Positions 48,743 through 60,368 of a DNA stretch of 64,000 nt are shown here, one piece after another. Source of the stretch: Fragum whitleyi (taxonomy: Eukaryota; Mollusca; Bivalvia; Cardiida; Cardiidae); contig OX411556.1 in NCBI GenBank assembly GCA_948146395.1, forward strand, positions 30,889,056 to 30,953,055. The letters run 5' to 3'. The notes below the pieces were generated by a model. That model was not told where the DNA came from and searched no databases. It saw only the letters and a list, made by a program, of their open reading frames with translations. Every line of letters starts with the position of its first letter. Position 1 is the first letter of the stretch. A program made the position numbers and the translations under genes.

Positions 48743-48806
48743 GAGACAGAGAGAGAGAGAGACACAGACACAGAGACACAGAGAGAGACAGACACAGAAA
48801 GAGAGG
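48218..48806. repeat. Long GA-rich polypurine tract
   Basis: About 590 bp, almost all GAGA with scattered CAGA and GGGG. A non-GA gap lies at 48272-48330, and the main block is 48330-48806. The plus strand is nearly pure purine, so triplex (H-DNA) formation is possible. Long ORFs in it are low-complexity artefacts. Confidence 0.95.
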
Positions 48807-49124
48807 ATATGTCTGGCAAAATATGGTGATAAGATTTCACTCTTTCGGCAACAAAGACCAACATCACGATATCATAGAACCACTATACACCGAATATCTA
48901 TCCTTTCCAAAACCTTAATACACGTAGAAACACCATGAAGTTGGCTGATTAAATTTGAAGAATGTAATTAAATGTTGCTAATTTCTTCCGAATTGGAAGA
49001 AATTATCGATGTTTAATACCATCTTTTCAAAAATATACGCACTTTTTCTATACACAGCCTTTGTTTGTCTTATCAGAGGCGTCCAAATCAAAACCAGATG
49101 ATAATTATGAAGTTATAAATGTGC

Positions 49125-49333
49125 AACATATAACGACCTTTTTTTAGCGTAAATAAAAAATAACGTTGCTTCTACAGTAGTAACTAAATATGGAATTCTG
49201 TCATGCATCATTTCAGACGATTCAAATGTGATATTGAGAAGCAGAATCTTACAATCAATGAAAACACCTAGTACGATTTGTAATTTTGACTCACGATTAA
49301 TCTTTCGTAAGAAATTAAGTTAAACGGGCCCCT
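49125..49333. mobile_element. MITE family C, decayed copy
   Basis: Right end AAGAAATTAAGTTAAACGGGCCCC and interior ACCTAGTACGATTTGTAATT match the family. The left end is poorly preserved. Confidence 0.65.
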
Positions 49334-49549
49334 GGTGTACTTTCGAATGATTCCGTGGCGTTTCTAAATGGTTTGAGAGAATAATTGAAATAAATGAATG
49401 GAGCGTAGAGTGAGTGATTTAGAATGGTTTAAAATTGGATGACTGTCGATTTCATTTTGTGTCTTACTTACTGTACCATCTTCAAAAGATGCCTTTTCTG
49501 CAATATAAATCCAAATAAGCCGATCAAAGATCCCTCTATACTCATCAAT

Positions 49550-49690
49550 TTGTTTGACGTCACTGTTAGTACGAAAAAAGACGTCACTCTTGGTACAAAA
49601 AACGAAGAGACGTCACTGTCGGTAAAAAGCGTCATTGAACGAACTATGGTAGATTTCATTTTAGGTACGAAAATAGACGTCATATTTCGA
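49550..49690. repeat. Spaced GACGTCACT motifs (minisatellite-like)
   Basis: GACGTCAC(T) recurs near 49556, 49582 and 49611, with GACGTCAT near 49677. The first three are separated by GTACGAAAAAA-like spacers with about 25-30 bp period. Confidence 0.65.
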
Positions 49691-50256
49691 AACATTTTTG
49701 CTTTTTGAATTATAGCCTTAATCCGCCCCCAAAAATGGGTCAAAGGAAGGGTGAATTAAATAGAGGAATAAAATGTTATAAAAGAAGAACATTTTGATGG
49801 ATAATAAATCCGTTATTCGAGCCAACATGCTGGGAGACACGCAGAACGTTTGTACTTTAAGGTGTTTTTAATTGGCAGGAATCATGAACAAGAATGGAAA
49901 TTGTCTTTTAATTTCCCCGATTTTTCCCGAACAATAGCAATAATACAAAGGAAAGAGGATTGCTCGTCTTCTATACAACTTTGGAAAGTCAGTCACTTTT
50001 GGAAAATAGTAAATGATAATAGCCGTTGCGTCAGTTTATTGGCTAGAGCTTGAGATAAGAGATCTAACCTCTAAATCATGTTATATCACGATTTCGTAAT
50101 CGCATATATGAAATAAGAAGATATTGCATAGAACTTTATTTGCAATAAAATTCATATATTTCATGCGCTTTACTGTGTACACATATAGCTCCACCAATTT
50201 ATTATACCCAACGTCATTTATAGCCGGAACGTTGACGCTTTTGATCTCATATTATA

Positions 50257-50385
50257 GGTTATTGAATTTATATGGGAATATATTGTGTCGGACGAGTTTT
50301 TTTGGCAGAGCGCCCGAGCTTGCGATGGCAACTACGCCAAAAGAACGAGTCCGACACAATATATTCCCATTTAAATTCAATAACC
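50257..50385. mobile_element. Foldback MITE, 129 bp
   Basis: GGTTATTGAATTTATATGGG at the left pairs with CCCATTTAAATTCAATAACC at the right and continues through AATATATTGTGTCGGAC. Only about 55 bp of the loop is unpaired. Confidence 0.85.
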
Positions 50386-50969
50386 TTTTTATTGTATACT
50401 TTGATATTGTTGGACGATGTTCACTTCTTATCAATTAATTTTTTACATCACCTATACTTCAAAAACGATTTTTTTGTTTAAATTTAAACCGCTTTTTAAT
50501 AACAGTTACGCAATAGACCTTTTCCCGCAAAATCCTTTCCGTTATATTTTTACGTTCGGATGAATACATCCGTTGCTATGAAGTGACAGTGTAAACAAAA
50601 AAGACGGCGGACATTTTTGTTCCGATTCGCGTTTTCGATTTTTAAATACTCGTGGATTTCGACTTACTTTGAATAAAAATGAAATAAATATATTTATAAA
50701 AACTTGCTCAGTTGTTATTCTTACCAGTTACATGTTCCAGAACTGACTAAATCGGCGTACTTGATACGGGAGCAGACTAGCGATAGTCATGAAGGACGGG
50801 GCGGAGTGAAAGACGAGATAAAGAAAAAGAGAGAAAGATAGGGAGGAAGAGGGATAGATACTAGAATAATGATAGACACAAAGAGATTAGCATGAATTAG
50901 TTTTGAATGAGTTATTAAATAACATAGATAAAGGAAAAAAATCACAAGGAAACAGAAATATATAGAGAC

Positions 50970-51720
50970 AAGCTACACTATAGACAACAACATTCTTGCT
51001 AGAGTAGACCATTACCCTTACCTTGGTGTTGAACTTACCACAAACCTTACATGGAAAAAGCACATAAGCAACATAACTGGGAAAGTAAACAAGACTCTAA
51101 ACTTCCTGAGAAGACATCTATAATGAAAATGTGAAAAATAAGGCCTTTACCACTTTAGTTCGACCACACCTAGAATACTCATCTTCAGTCTGGGACCCAT
51201 ATCATAAACAAGAAATCTTCGCATTGGAAAAAGTTCAGCGTAGAGGGGCCCGATTTGTTATTGGGAACTACTCGCACAGAGACAGCGTAACTTCTATGGT
51301 TAAGAAACTAAATTGGCAACCTCTAGAACACCGCAGAAAATACAAACGACTATCAACATTCTACAAGGCCATAAATAACCAATCACCAGTTATCATTCCC
51401 AACTACATAACGCCATCAACCAGACAAGGTACAAGATCCCACAACAAGACATTTATTGAAATACAAGCCAAAAATGACCAATACAAATACAGCTTCCTCC
51501 CAAGGACTATCAGAGATTGGAATTCCCTTCCCTTAGACCTGGTGACTGCAACATCTGTGGACGTATTCAACCAACGTCTGCAGCAGTACATGGTCTAAAA
51601 CAAACAACGGGTTTTATTGTTTTTAATTTGTATAAATGCCTATGGCTTTTAAATTGGCTTGGATGACGCCACTTGCCCGTAATGCTTAGGCCCTGGGCAG
51701 TACCAATGTAGATGTAGATG
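50970..51720 (+). pseudogene. 5'-truncated LINE, ORF2 C-terminal remnant
   Basis: The first part (about 50974-51121) reads RVDHYPYLGVELTTNLTWKK, the usual LINE region after RT. A one-base deletion near 51122 shifts the frame. From 51131 it continues NKAFTTLVRPHLEYSSSVWD, then VQRRGARFVIGNY and LPRTIRDWNSLPLD, to a stop at 51598. This is the C-terminal domain typical of CR1/Jockey-type LINEs, a different subfamily from the two large LINEs here. The 3' end finishes in TGTAGATGTAGATG repeats. It is a dead fragment. Confidence 0.88.
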
Positions 51721-52302
51721 AAGGAGAGACAAAAACAGTGCATTGGAAGAAATTTGATGGGGGAGGGGGGGCATCGAAGTCGACGGAGAGGGGGAGGGGA
51801 TGAAGTGGTTTATTTCTCGGAAAATCTTTCAAATAGATAAAAAAAACACTGGCGTAATGCCCTTTGGGCAATCAAAGAACTTGAAACGTATTTCTTTACT
51901 CTGACAAATCATTTCTCGATCATTGAACGCAAAAGAAAGCCTTGATAATGTGATTTTTTACGTTGACTTATGGCGAGGTAGCAACCAGAAAGTAGTCCAG
52001 TCACTTTTGTGCACGTGAAAATAATCTTAGTGCAATATCAAAGTATGCAATATCAAAAAAAATATTGCACACTTTCCTCCCGTTCAAATACATAGAGATA
52101 ATATCAAAGTATATAATAAAAACCACGTGCTAAATGATGCGCTTCGTTCCATGTGACATTCGCCCAACGTCATTATCATATTTTGTTCATTATTTTTACG
52201 CCAAGAAAAATAATAAATCTATTTTACACCCGGAAAAGGTCTTTACAACTTATTTCATAATTGTGATCGTGTAATATTATAATGGATAGAATTTTATTCT
52301 CG
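51721..52302. other. Intron, no gene seen
   Basis: A G-rich patch (51760-51800) and AT-rich sequence. No feature supported. Confidence 0.5.
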
Positions 52303-52438
52303 CGTTGATGTGTCCATGAATAAAGTCTGATGAGAGGGGATTTATACGCAAAGCAAAATCCTCGCACTCTACCCTCGGATTTTACCATTTGCATAAAACT
52401 CCTCCTACATCAGACTTTATTAATGGACACATCAAGGC
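52303..52438. mobile_element. Foldback MITE, 136 bp
   Basis: TTGATGTGTCCATGAATAAA and TTTATTAATGGACACATCAA pair with one mismatch and extend through GTCTGATG/CATCAGAC. Confidence 0.82.
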
Positions 52439-52780
52439 GAAAATGAAAATATGTCACAATTTTAACATTGAGAGGTTTCGACATGGATTTAATACCCTTC
52501 CATTAATCGTTTGCATACGTTATCCAGAGAAGCAGGACCTAGTGTAAACATAAAACATTGTGTTAGGAAAGCAAAAACGCTTGCGAATGTTTAAAATTGA
52601 GGCCTGTTTTACAGATGTACTCAGGTGCAAAAAGGGGTAACATTTCTAAAGCCTTTTACGAACGTTGTAATCTTGAACGCATTGCTGTCTCTGAAATCAT
52701 CCCGTGATTGGGTTTACGGGTGGACTCACGCGTCTAGTTAAATCTTATATTTTGACGCCAGAAAGTTATATTCGCTTTAG

Positions 52781-52937
52781 GGAAGTGGAACCGTTATAGC
52801 TCCGCAACATTTCGGAACCCATTAACTTTCACAATATTGACCGAGGATTCCTAATGAAAATCATTAGGAATCCTCGGTTAACACTGTTAAAGTTCAATAC
52901 TTCTAAAGCGTTGCTGGACTATTACGGATCCACTACC
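52781..52937. mobile_element. Foldback element family P
   Basis: GGGAAGTGGAACCG to GGATCCACTACC followed by TTAA. The perfect centre is ACCGAGGATTCCTAATG/CATTAGGAATCCTCGGT. Confidence 0.82.
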
Positions 52938-53587
52938 TTAAACGATATTTCATTCTGGAAAGCTCAATACATTTTAGATCATCGTGAAAATTTACAAGGT
53001 AAATGATTTTGTAACCTTTTTGGGACGAGAATGAGCAAGTTTTTCGGTGATACTAAAGGGAGGTGATAAAATGATGATAATTCCATTCAATTTGAACGAA
53101 ATAAGCGGTATTTTATTACTTCCATAATTCGACAAACTTGATCAAGCCAATTCAAGCGTTCGAGTACTGATCGAGCTTTGTCGGCATGAGTGATTTCCCC
53201 CGATCCAACAAGTGCATTCAGGTTGGAAGGTTGGAAGTGAAATTTGTTTCTGTTGTTTCGATTCCTAGTTCATCCACTTCCTTGTGTTGTTCTGCCTTTT
53301 TTTCCCAAAAAAAGGTATCGAATTTTGGTTTACGGACCGTCGATACCTTTCTTAAGTTTTCATTCTACAATGTTACAATGCATTGTGTCTCTTCGTCCAT
53401 AATCGGTTTTTGCTAGATTTTAATTTAGATCGGTATTAAAATTCAACAGAACAGAAATGTGCATAATGGCGTCAAATCCTAGCGCATTGATTTCAAGATG
53501 ACATAGAAAACCTGGAAGCTGCTTGTGAACGTACTTTAGTAGAATTGTTCAATCTTCAAATAAAAAAGGTGAAATGTTTCAATCCGC

Positions 53588-53660
53588 ATTACGCACAATC
53601 TGACTAGGGTCGACACTTTACGCAGTACCGAGATGGCCTCTTTTTGCCTTTCGGGTATAA
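53588..53660. repeat. Family D MITE fragment near the TM1 donor
   Basis: TCTGACTAGGGTCGACACTT, then GAGATGGCCTCTTTTTGCC and a GGGTATAAC end. It is the right third of a family D element. Confidence 0.65.
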
Positions 53661-53702
53661 CTCCAGTTTCTTCTCCATGTAAATGAAAAAGATCTGACTT
53701 AC

Positions 53703-53800
53703 TTGAAGTGGAAAAATATCATCAGCGATAAGATCAGAAGCACGAGAGATAAGGAATAGCCTCCAATAAAAATGTAAATAGACGTTCGGTCTTCCTCTAA
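53703..53800 (-). CDS. Class B GPCR exon: stalk and TM1
   Basis: The exon is 98 bp: 32 codons plus two bases. The acceptor is GTGTGTTTCAG and the donor GTAAGTC. After an acidic stalk (LEEDR) comes a hydrophobic TM1 containing GGYSLSLVLLILSLMIFFHF, which matches the GYS.SL...L...IF..F pattern of secretin-family receptors. It ends two bases into a lysine codon completed by the TM2 exon 46.4 kb away. A fragment of a family D inverted-repeat element lies about 45 bp downstream of the donor. Identification rests on the motif and on phase continuity with both neighbours. Confidence 0.92.
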
Positions 53801-55153
53801 CTGAAACACACAATTAAATACATTGTATTACTTTAATAGAAATACGATGATCAACCAGACAAAATGCTTGCTTTAAAGCTGCTCTTTCAAAGATCGGGAA
53901 TGAGTTTTTTTTTTTTAACTTTTCGTAAAATCAATTGGAAGTAATGATCTCATCATTTTGAAGCCTTTAAACTAGTATGATTCAATCTGGTAATCTGGTA
54001 ATGCATGGAAAGAAAGATTGATATTCCTGCATTGAGTGAAAATCAATCTGAAAAATTAAGCAACTACTAACGCCTTAAAAATTATTGTTCAATTTAGAGC
54101 CAACTTTTTACGCAAGTGAATTTCGTATTTCTGTAAACTTCATGTCATTGCAAGCGAAAATGACAAGTTATTCACGGAAAGTAACGATTTTGTAATTTAT
54201 AGACTCGTAATAAATAGCCTGGACCCCTTACTGATCTTGCCGCTTCGAAAAAAATAAGTTACAAAATTATTGAAATATGTTGTTTTATTGCCAATGTCCT
54301 TGGGCAATTCTTAATCGCCTAAAAATACAGACATTTCCCAACTTAAGAACACGTTTTGTTTTTTTCTATGAAAAACCGTGAAAGAGCAGCTTTAACGTAT
54401 GTCGAAGAAATTTGTCTGTCTCCAAATATGAAAACTTGAATATTTGAATAGTTGTTAAATTTCTTGAAAAAAAGAAAAATGTTAAATTGATTGCAGGTTT
54501 TCAAAAATGCGGCTAAATAAGACTTAGACTGTGTCATTTCAGTTTTGTTTCTTTTTCTCCTTACGTTTTGGATACAAAATACTCCCGTTTATACCGTCTT
54601 CGCTAGCCAATGGCAGTGTTCGAAGGGACGCAGGTTTTGCGAGTCCGAGACTCTTCAAATAAGTGACCAGGACTCTCAAAACTTTCTGATGCGTGTCCAT
54701 GGGACCCTCTACGGATCAACTCAAGAGATGAATTGAAGACTGTATTAAAACAGTCTTTAATTCTTCTCTGAAGTTGACACTCAAAAATATATCTATATAA
54801 TACCTTGTGAAGCTTCATCAAGAGAAAATTTTACATTTACACACTTAAAGCAAGGACTCCAAAAAGGTTAGCAAATACCCCTATAAGCCTAACTATTGAG
54901 TCCCTGGGATTCCATTTTGTTGATGTGACAAGGTGGTGCGTTTTCATTGCCCGTGAGTATATATTCTCGACAGAATACTTATCAACATTTTTTTCAAACC
55001 GCCAATGATGTTGCGAATTATATGTAATGATTTGTCGCCGAAAATTGCACCACCATTGCCTAGGATGCGGTTGAACCTCAGCTTGAAGCCGTATGTTAGA
55101 ATGTAGCGTTGGTACACAGTGATTCGATGAGAAAAGTTGTAGTTCACGTATGT
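53801..55153. other. Intron, no gene seen
   Basis: Receptor intron between the TM1 exon and the duplicated HRM exon. A small hairpin (ATTGAAGACTGT/ACAGTCTTTAAT) lies at 54730-54765. An open minus-strand frame at 54944-55150 runs on from the exon copy, but I recognise nothing in it. Confidence 0.5.
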
Positions 55154-55192
55154 CGAATTAACCATTTTCGAACCGCCTCGACATAGTGAGTA

Positions 55193-56689
55193 CACTGACT
55201 GTCATAAATAACGCCTCACATGCATTCAGCTGTGGTTAAATATGGGACACTAGATATAAGTACTATTTGTTTTTGACGGAAAATACTGATCGGAATGTTT
55301 TTCAAAGGTGGAGCAAGGTTTTAGGCTCAAACAAAAACATTTGTCACATTTTATTGAAGATTAGAAATGACCACTGACTTAAAGGTGTCAGTAACGCGTA
55401 TGTCCAACATGACTAGCAATCACTGCTTGCAGTCTGCGTCCCTTGGAGTCAAACAGGTTACGCAGAAGGTACCTCGGGATGCGAGCCCACTCCTGATGAA
55501 GAGTGTCAGTCAGCTGTTGCACAGTTTGAGGTTGTGGCTGACGTTGACGCAAACGACGTCCTAGGATATCCCACATGTGTTCGATTGAATTGCAGTCCGG
55601 TGAGTTGGTTGGCCATGGCAGAACGTCAATATTATTGGCTTGGAGGAAGTTTGTGATGATACGCGCCGTGTGTGGACGTGCATTATCATGTATAAAAGTG
55701 AGTCCAGGTTGTCGTCGAAACAGGGGTTGGACAACAGGCTGTAAAACTTAGTTTTATGTACCCCGTGGCATTCATATTGCCTTGAACAACAACCAGGTTC
55801 GTTTTGAATGCATGGTTGATGGCAGCCCAAACCATTACCCCGCCACCCTCGAAGCGGTTATGCTCTTAAACGCAATTACGTACATAACGTTCATTTAGAA
55901 GTCGATATATCCGAACGCGTCCGTCGGCAGGTGAAAGATTGAACCTTGACTAGTCACTGAACACAACTGTCCTCCATCGCCATCCCTGGATACTTCGAGT
56001 CCATACGTGACGTTCTTGTCGATGACGTTGTGAAAGTATCATACCACGATAAGGCCTTCTGCACACAACCCCACGTTCACGTAACCGGCGTCCTACTTTG
56101 TTTACATTAATGTTCCTACCGTGATTACCAATAACGGCTGCAGATGTCGATGCAGCTGTTAAAAAGCGGTCACGAAGGTGCCGTTGACGGATAAAGTTGT
56201 CTTGACGTACAAACGTTGAGCGAGGCCTACCAGGTCTACGCCTGTCCTGATGACTTCCTGTGGCGTTCACATGTCTAACCAAACGCACTTTAGTTGATCT
56301 TAAAACGTCTAGCTAGGTGATTTTGGGAACTGCCCATCTCCAGCATGCCCAAAATGCGTGCGCGTTCTTCATTATTTAGTCTTGGCATTATGGATATGAA
56401 CATTTGTATCCTTCTTGGGTGAAATTCAGTTGTGTTTTGACTTACGAAGCCACTTGTACAGATTTCGAAAATCAAAATCATTTCTTAACATCGCACGGGG
56501 CGCACGAGTAAACCCTTACGACAAAATTACCATTTGAAGCACGAGTTTGTGTTGTGAAAAGAGTTTGCTAAAGCAGTTTATGTAGAGTTTAGGCTATAAT
56601 TCAATTTTATAGATATAATTATTGGCTTCCGCTTATAGAAAAAAAGTTATGTCAAATTTTTGGTGAGGCCTTTTTTATGACAGTCAGTA
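55193..56689 (-). mobile_element. Dead Tc1/mariner-like DNA transposon
   Basis: About 1.5 kb with terminal inverted repeats ACTGACTGTCATAAATAACG at the left and the complement (GTGAGGCCTTTTTTATGACA then GTCAGT) at the right, about 27 bp, next to TA. It carries one decayed transposase on the minus strand. It is inserted in the damaged second copy of the receptor HRM exon. Confidence 0.88.
55378..56400 (-). pseudogene. Tc1-like transposase pseudogene
   Basis: Fragments in order, minus strand: a paired-like helix-turn-helix start (RLNNEERARILGMLEMGSSQ), RRRPGRPRSTF linker, RRLRERGVVCRRPYRGMILS, WRWRTVVFSDE (first Asp of the DDE triad), a middle with several stops and frameshifts (55600-55930), and a C-terminal LHQEWARIPRYLLRNLF..GHTRY. 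This is the Tc1/IS630 layout, cutting and joining at TA. It cannot be functional in its present state. Confidence 0.88.
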
Positions 56690-56784
56690 TAGTAAGACCA
56701 TTGTACACCGGACGGTCGCGTATACCACGTACCGTTATTTGTACATTCCATGAGAAAAAAAGAAGTTCCTGCATGTTGACTTAC

Positions 56785-56885
56785 CATTTTCGAACCGCCT
56801 CGACATAGAGAGTAGTTAGACCATTGTACCCCGGAAGGTCGCGTATACCACGTACCGTTGTTTGTACATTCCTTGAAGGCATATT
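56785..56885 (-). CDS. Class B GPCR exon: second part of HRM domain
   Basis: The exon is 101 bp. It takes the last G of the previous exon to make a glutamate, then reads 33 codons and ends in phase 0. The acceptor is TTTTTTGCTTCAG and the donor GTAAGTC. The product contains YAFKECTNNGTWY followed by a W-x-NYS-x-C motif, the usual end of the hormone-receptor domain (Cys, then NGTW, then W..Y..C). With the previous exon this gives five of the six conserved cysteines. The intron before it is about 0.84 kb and the one after about 3.0 kb. A second, damaged copy of this exon lies directly downstream, 123 bp away. Confidence 0.92.
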
Positions 56886-57058
56886 CTGAAGCAAAAAATG
56901 GCTTTCTTGAAAGTATTGCAAGGAATCAGATAGTGCTACTGTTGGCAACATCGAAAATTGACAAGATGGGTAATTTTGGAACGAAATAGGAATGAAATTA
57001 AAAGGAATGAATAAGTGAGTGGATCGAGCTTTGAATAATACATTATCACAAATTTCTG

Positions 57059-57727
57059 GACGAAATAAGCGATTACTATATCCCCCCCCCCTTAAATGTT
57101 TGATAAGATCTTTAACACTGTTTTTATGCATTGTGTTTTGGAAGAGACCAGAAGCCTTACACAATTATGCCTTAAATAAGATATTTTATATCAGTCATAG
57201 CATATACAGTAATAGCAACCGAGTTCTATGCCAAACGTTAATTCATGTTATTTTTCTAAATGGAATACCAATGTGTATTCTGATGTTTGCCATGTTTCAT
57301 AGAAATTTCGAGACATTTCAGTCAGTTCCACTCAAGGTTTCCACATAAAAATATAGCAGAAAGCAAGATGTGTAGGCGAAGATCGGACTGCTCGTTAGTG
57401 CATGTGGATCTTAGTCTTTACTGATTGCCAAACCTTTGTGCAAAGCAAAGAAATGCTGTGTGCAGCATGTTAAGGGTAAAAAAAATAATTATGCTCTAAA
57501 ACTTTACTTTATAAGTCTAACTTTGAAGGCTATAAGATATGTCTTTTTTGAACCTGATTGATAACCCGTTTTGAACAATTTGTAAATGTATATAAGGCGT
57601 ACATATATGGGCCGGCGATCTTAATATGTTTCAACTAAACCATGACACCATGATATTCAGGAATATTTTTCATGGTGGTCAACTTTAGGTATAAAAGCTG
57701 TTTTGGACATTCCTAGAGTTATCTTAC
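57059..57727. other. Intron between HRM exons, no extra gene
   Basis: Holds a C run near 57080 and a decayed family A MITE left part (about 56955-57060). Otherwise featureless. Confidence 0.55.
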
Positions 57728-57841
57728 CTTGATTATTGAATCCTGGGATCGCTGGACAGTTAATTCTAGCCGTGCTGCCTGGTAAAGTATCGGGCCAGCA
57801 ACCGCCAAATCGATCGATAGTTCTCTTACAAAACGTGCCAT
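57728..57841 (-). CDS. Class B GPCR exon: first part of hormone-receptor (HRM) domain
   Basis: The exon is 114 bp: two bases of a split codon, 37 codons, one base. The acceptor is a pyrimidine-rich stretch ending CAATTTCAG and the donor is GTAAGAT. It reads GTFCKRTIDRFGGCWPDT and then a glycine/serine turn and an INCP motif. Three cysteines and the CWPD signature match the extracellular ligand-binding fold of secretin-family receptors, where the domain captures the C-terminal part of the peptide hormone. The first domain cysteine should lie in an upstream exon at a higher coordinate, which I could not recognise. The exon ends in phase 1, which fits the next exon. Confidence 0.92.
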
Positions 57842-58230
57842 CTGAAATTGCAAAGAAAGTAGTATTAACTTTTCTCCACTGAACCCTTCGCCCCTACATA
57901 AAAAGATAAAAGCTTTAGAAAAAATGTGGATAATGAAATTACTTCACAAGCAATTTCTAAATCGTCTTCCGACACCAACCTATTTTATTTTCATTTCATA
58001 TTTACATCAAACGAAATTATCAACACACTACTATACGATTTAAGCATCTAGACTTTATTTAAAACCGGGGCAGTAAAAAAGTAGTCACATTTGGTATCAA
58101 TTTTCACAACAAAACCCAAACAATTTCTACTTTTTTTTCAAATCGGATATTAAACCTTTTGAAGAATTCTGGCAATCGAGTTGACAATGGTCTTGGGAAA
58201 GCTTTACATAAGATTTACCAAAAGTCTGCC
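57842..58230. other. Sequence upstream of first recognised exon, nothing found
   Basis: No earlier receptor exon, signal peptide or promoter could be recognised here. Confidence 0.45.
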
Positions 58231-58355
58231 CTGCGTTCTGGATGACAAAGCAGTGCAAACAGTTTGGCAATTATTCCCCGCTTTGAATGCATGCGCACAT
58301 GCAAAGCTGGGTATAATTGGAAAACTGTTTGAACCATTTTGTCATCCTGAACGCA
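58231..58355. mobile_element. Foldback MITE with CTGCGTTC ends
   Basis: CTGCGTTCTGGATGACAAAG and TTTTGTCATCCTGAACGCAG are inverted, continuing through AAACAGTTT. The ends resemble the arms of the larger element at 25341-25758. Confidence 0.78.
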
Positions 58356-58431
58356 GAGCTGGTTGTCGGACGAAATCTCAGGAAAAAGTCTTTGATACAG
58401 TTCTAAAAACGAGAGTTCAAAATCGTAACTC

Positions 58432-58832
58432 GTACATTGAACAACATCGTGAAATTGACACTCAATCCGGTCAAAATCATTCTAAAAAGCTCACTTTACG
58501 CTCCATTCATTCATTCCAAACACTCACTCAAATCGATGAAAAACGCTCCAAAATCTTTGGAAAACATTTCGAAAATCAGCCAAGACGATAAAAATTTAAT
58601 TCAAATCAATCAAATTATTCTACGATTTTATTGGCTTGTGTGGATTTTAAAGTGTCTGATTAGTCCACGAATACACACACAAAAAGAAAATGACATATAT
58701 TTCATTAAAGGGGGTAATAAATTAGCTATATTGATTTACCTCCCTTGAATTCCAATCATAACTCGCTCCACACACTCATTCAATGTCATTCAAAAATTAT
58801 TCATTTTGTCAATTTCACGATGCTCTTAACTG
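58432..58832. mobile_element. MITE family A, copy
   Basis: GAACAACATCGTGAAATTGA near the left, and TCAATTTCACGATGCTCTTA then ACTG at the right, followed by TA. Confidence 0.78.
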
Positions 58833-58885
58833 TAGTACAGTAGGCAACAATTTAGAGAATACCGCCAACCACTGATGAAATATTA

Positions 58886-59328
58886 CAGTTAAAAACATCG
58901 TGAAAATGACATATTGAAAGATCTTGGAATAGTTTTTGGAATTCAAGAATAAGTGTGATGGGCAAATTTTGAATGATTTTCATGGGAGGAAAAACATCGT
59001 TAATTTTGTCCAATTGGACGAAATAAGCGATATTTTTACCCGCTTTAGTTAAATCTACATACATTTCAAATTTTGTGTCTTCACAGACAGATCAGAAGCT
59101 TGAAAAAAGAAAGAAAAAAAACCAACAAAAAAAACAACGCTTACCAATAAAATCATGCAATTATTTAATTGAAATGCTGTTTTTTAAAACAATTTCAAAG
59201 TGTTTTTGAACAATTTCGGAGCGTTTTTTGTGATTGTAGTGAGTGCACGGAATGAATAATTGGAGCGCTGAGCGAGTGATCAAGAATGGATTAAATCCAG
59301 ATGATTATCGATTCTACGATCTTTACTG
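58886..59328. mobile_element. MITE family A, copy
   Basis: 443 bp, CAGTTAAAAACATCGTGAAA to a decayed complement ending CTTTACTG, TA-flanked. Confidence 0.8.
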
Positions 59329-59935
59329 TAGAATGTTGAGTTTCGCCACACCACTCCGGGTTCTTATCTTTTGCACTTCGTCATGGACCGACACACATCC
59401 AAGATGGTCCCTTTTGTGACGCATCGAATTTATGAAACGGCAAGGCATGCATGTTGATATTCATAGACGCCTTTTGATAATTTCTTTTTGGTCTGACATT
59501 TCGTGTTGTTATCCAAATTATAGGGTTTAGGGACGAACAAAAAACTCCACGTATGGGGGTTTATCATTTATTTTTTCCGAAGTGATTTCAGTCAAATATC
59601 ACATGAAATATGACGTTCAAATGCTCAAAGCTTATGGAAGTAAAAAAAAAAAGCAAACAAACAAACAAACAAACATAAAAAACTCGAGGGTCGATCAAGA
59701 TATTTGTGACAAAATGTTAGTAATAAGTACAGTCTTGCGCCAAACCCATGATGTGTGCGGTGATACTTTCATAATTGCGGTATTTCCTTTAGTTTAACAT
59801 TTTACATTGATGAATTTTCAAATATGTTAATTTGTTTGAATTAATTCATATCTTCAAAAAAGAAACGGGTACTAAAATTTTTAGTTTACCTGGTACCTAG
59901 TAACCGTCCAAATATCGAGGATGTCGTTCTCACTA

Positions 59936-60368
59936 CAGTTAACAACATCGTGAAATTGACAGGATGAATGACTTTGGAATGATTTTTAGATGAAATTGGG
60001 TGTGTGTGTGGAACGAGTTTTGAGTGAATTTAATGGAAGCTACACTGATATCGCAAATTTTGTTAGGGATGAACAAAATTAGCGATATTTATTACCCCCT
60101 CTAATAAATATGCATAAAAGTTTTATAAATAGCTTCCTATTTCTTCAAAAACCTATCAGACGCTTACAATTTCAATTATGTCAGCTAAAACGCATTTTTT
60201 CAATCTATATTTATTTTGAATGAAGTTGTTAATTGTATCTTTTTAGTCATTTTTGAGCGTTTTTGATAAATTTGAGTGAGTGTTTGGAATGAATGAATGG
60301 AGCGCTGATCTAGCAATTTATAATGGTTTTGATTGAAATGAATGTCAATTTCACGATGTAAGTTAGTG
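59936..60368. mobile_element. MITE family A, copy
   Basis: CAGTTAACAACATCGTGAAA at the left and GTCAATTTCACGATGTAAG at the right, preceded by TA. Confidence 0.8.

Larger units (their letters stand above)
55154..56749 (-). pseudogene. Duplicated HRM exon copy, split by a Tc1-like transposon
   Basis: About 36 bp downstream of the intact HRM exon is a second copy of its coding sequence, offset by 123 bp. Its 5' half (about 56749 to 56692) again encodes ECTNNGTWY and the following residues. Its 3' half resumes at about 55192 after the transposon and encodes the YSLCRGGSKM end. The copy has lost the CAG acceptor (TTTTTTCTCATG stands there). Its donor is changed from GTAAG to GTTAA, so splicing of this copy looks impossible. 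Homology continues a little into the intron, so the duplicated unit was exon plus donor. This is a decayed tandem exon duplication. Confidence 0.85.

Noticed and set aside
48304..48918. Long open frames rich in Leu-Ser or Arg-Glu
   Set aside because: They are translations of the GA dinucleotide tract in different frames, not genes.
59880..59935. Possible upstream receptor exon ending CCAG|GTAAAC on the minus strand
   Set aside because: The phase needed by the next exon puts a stop in frame, and its left side is cut by a MITE edge.
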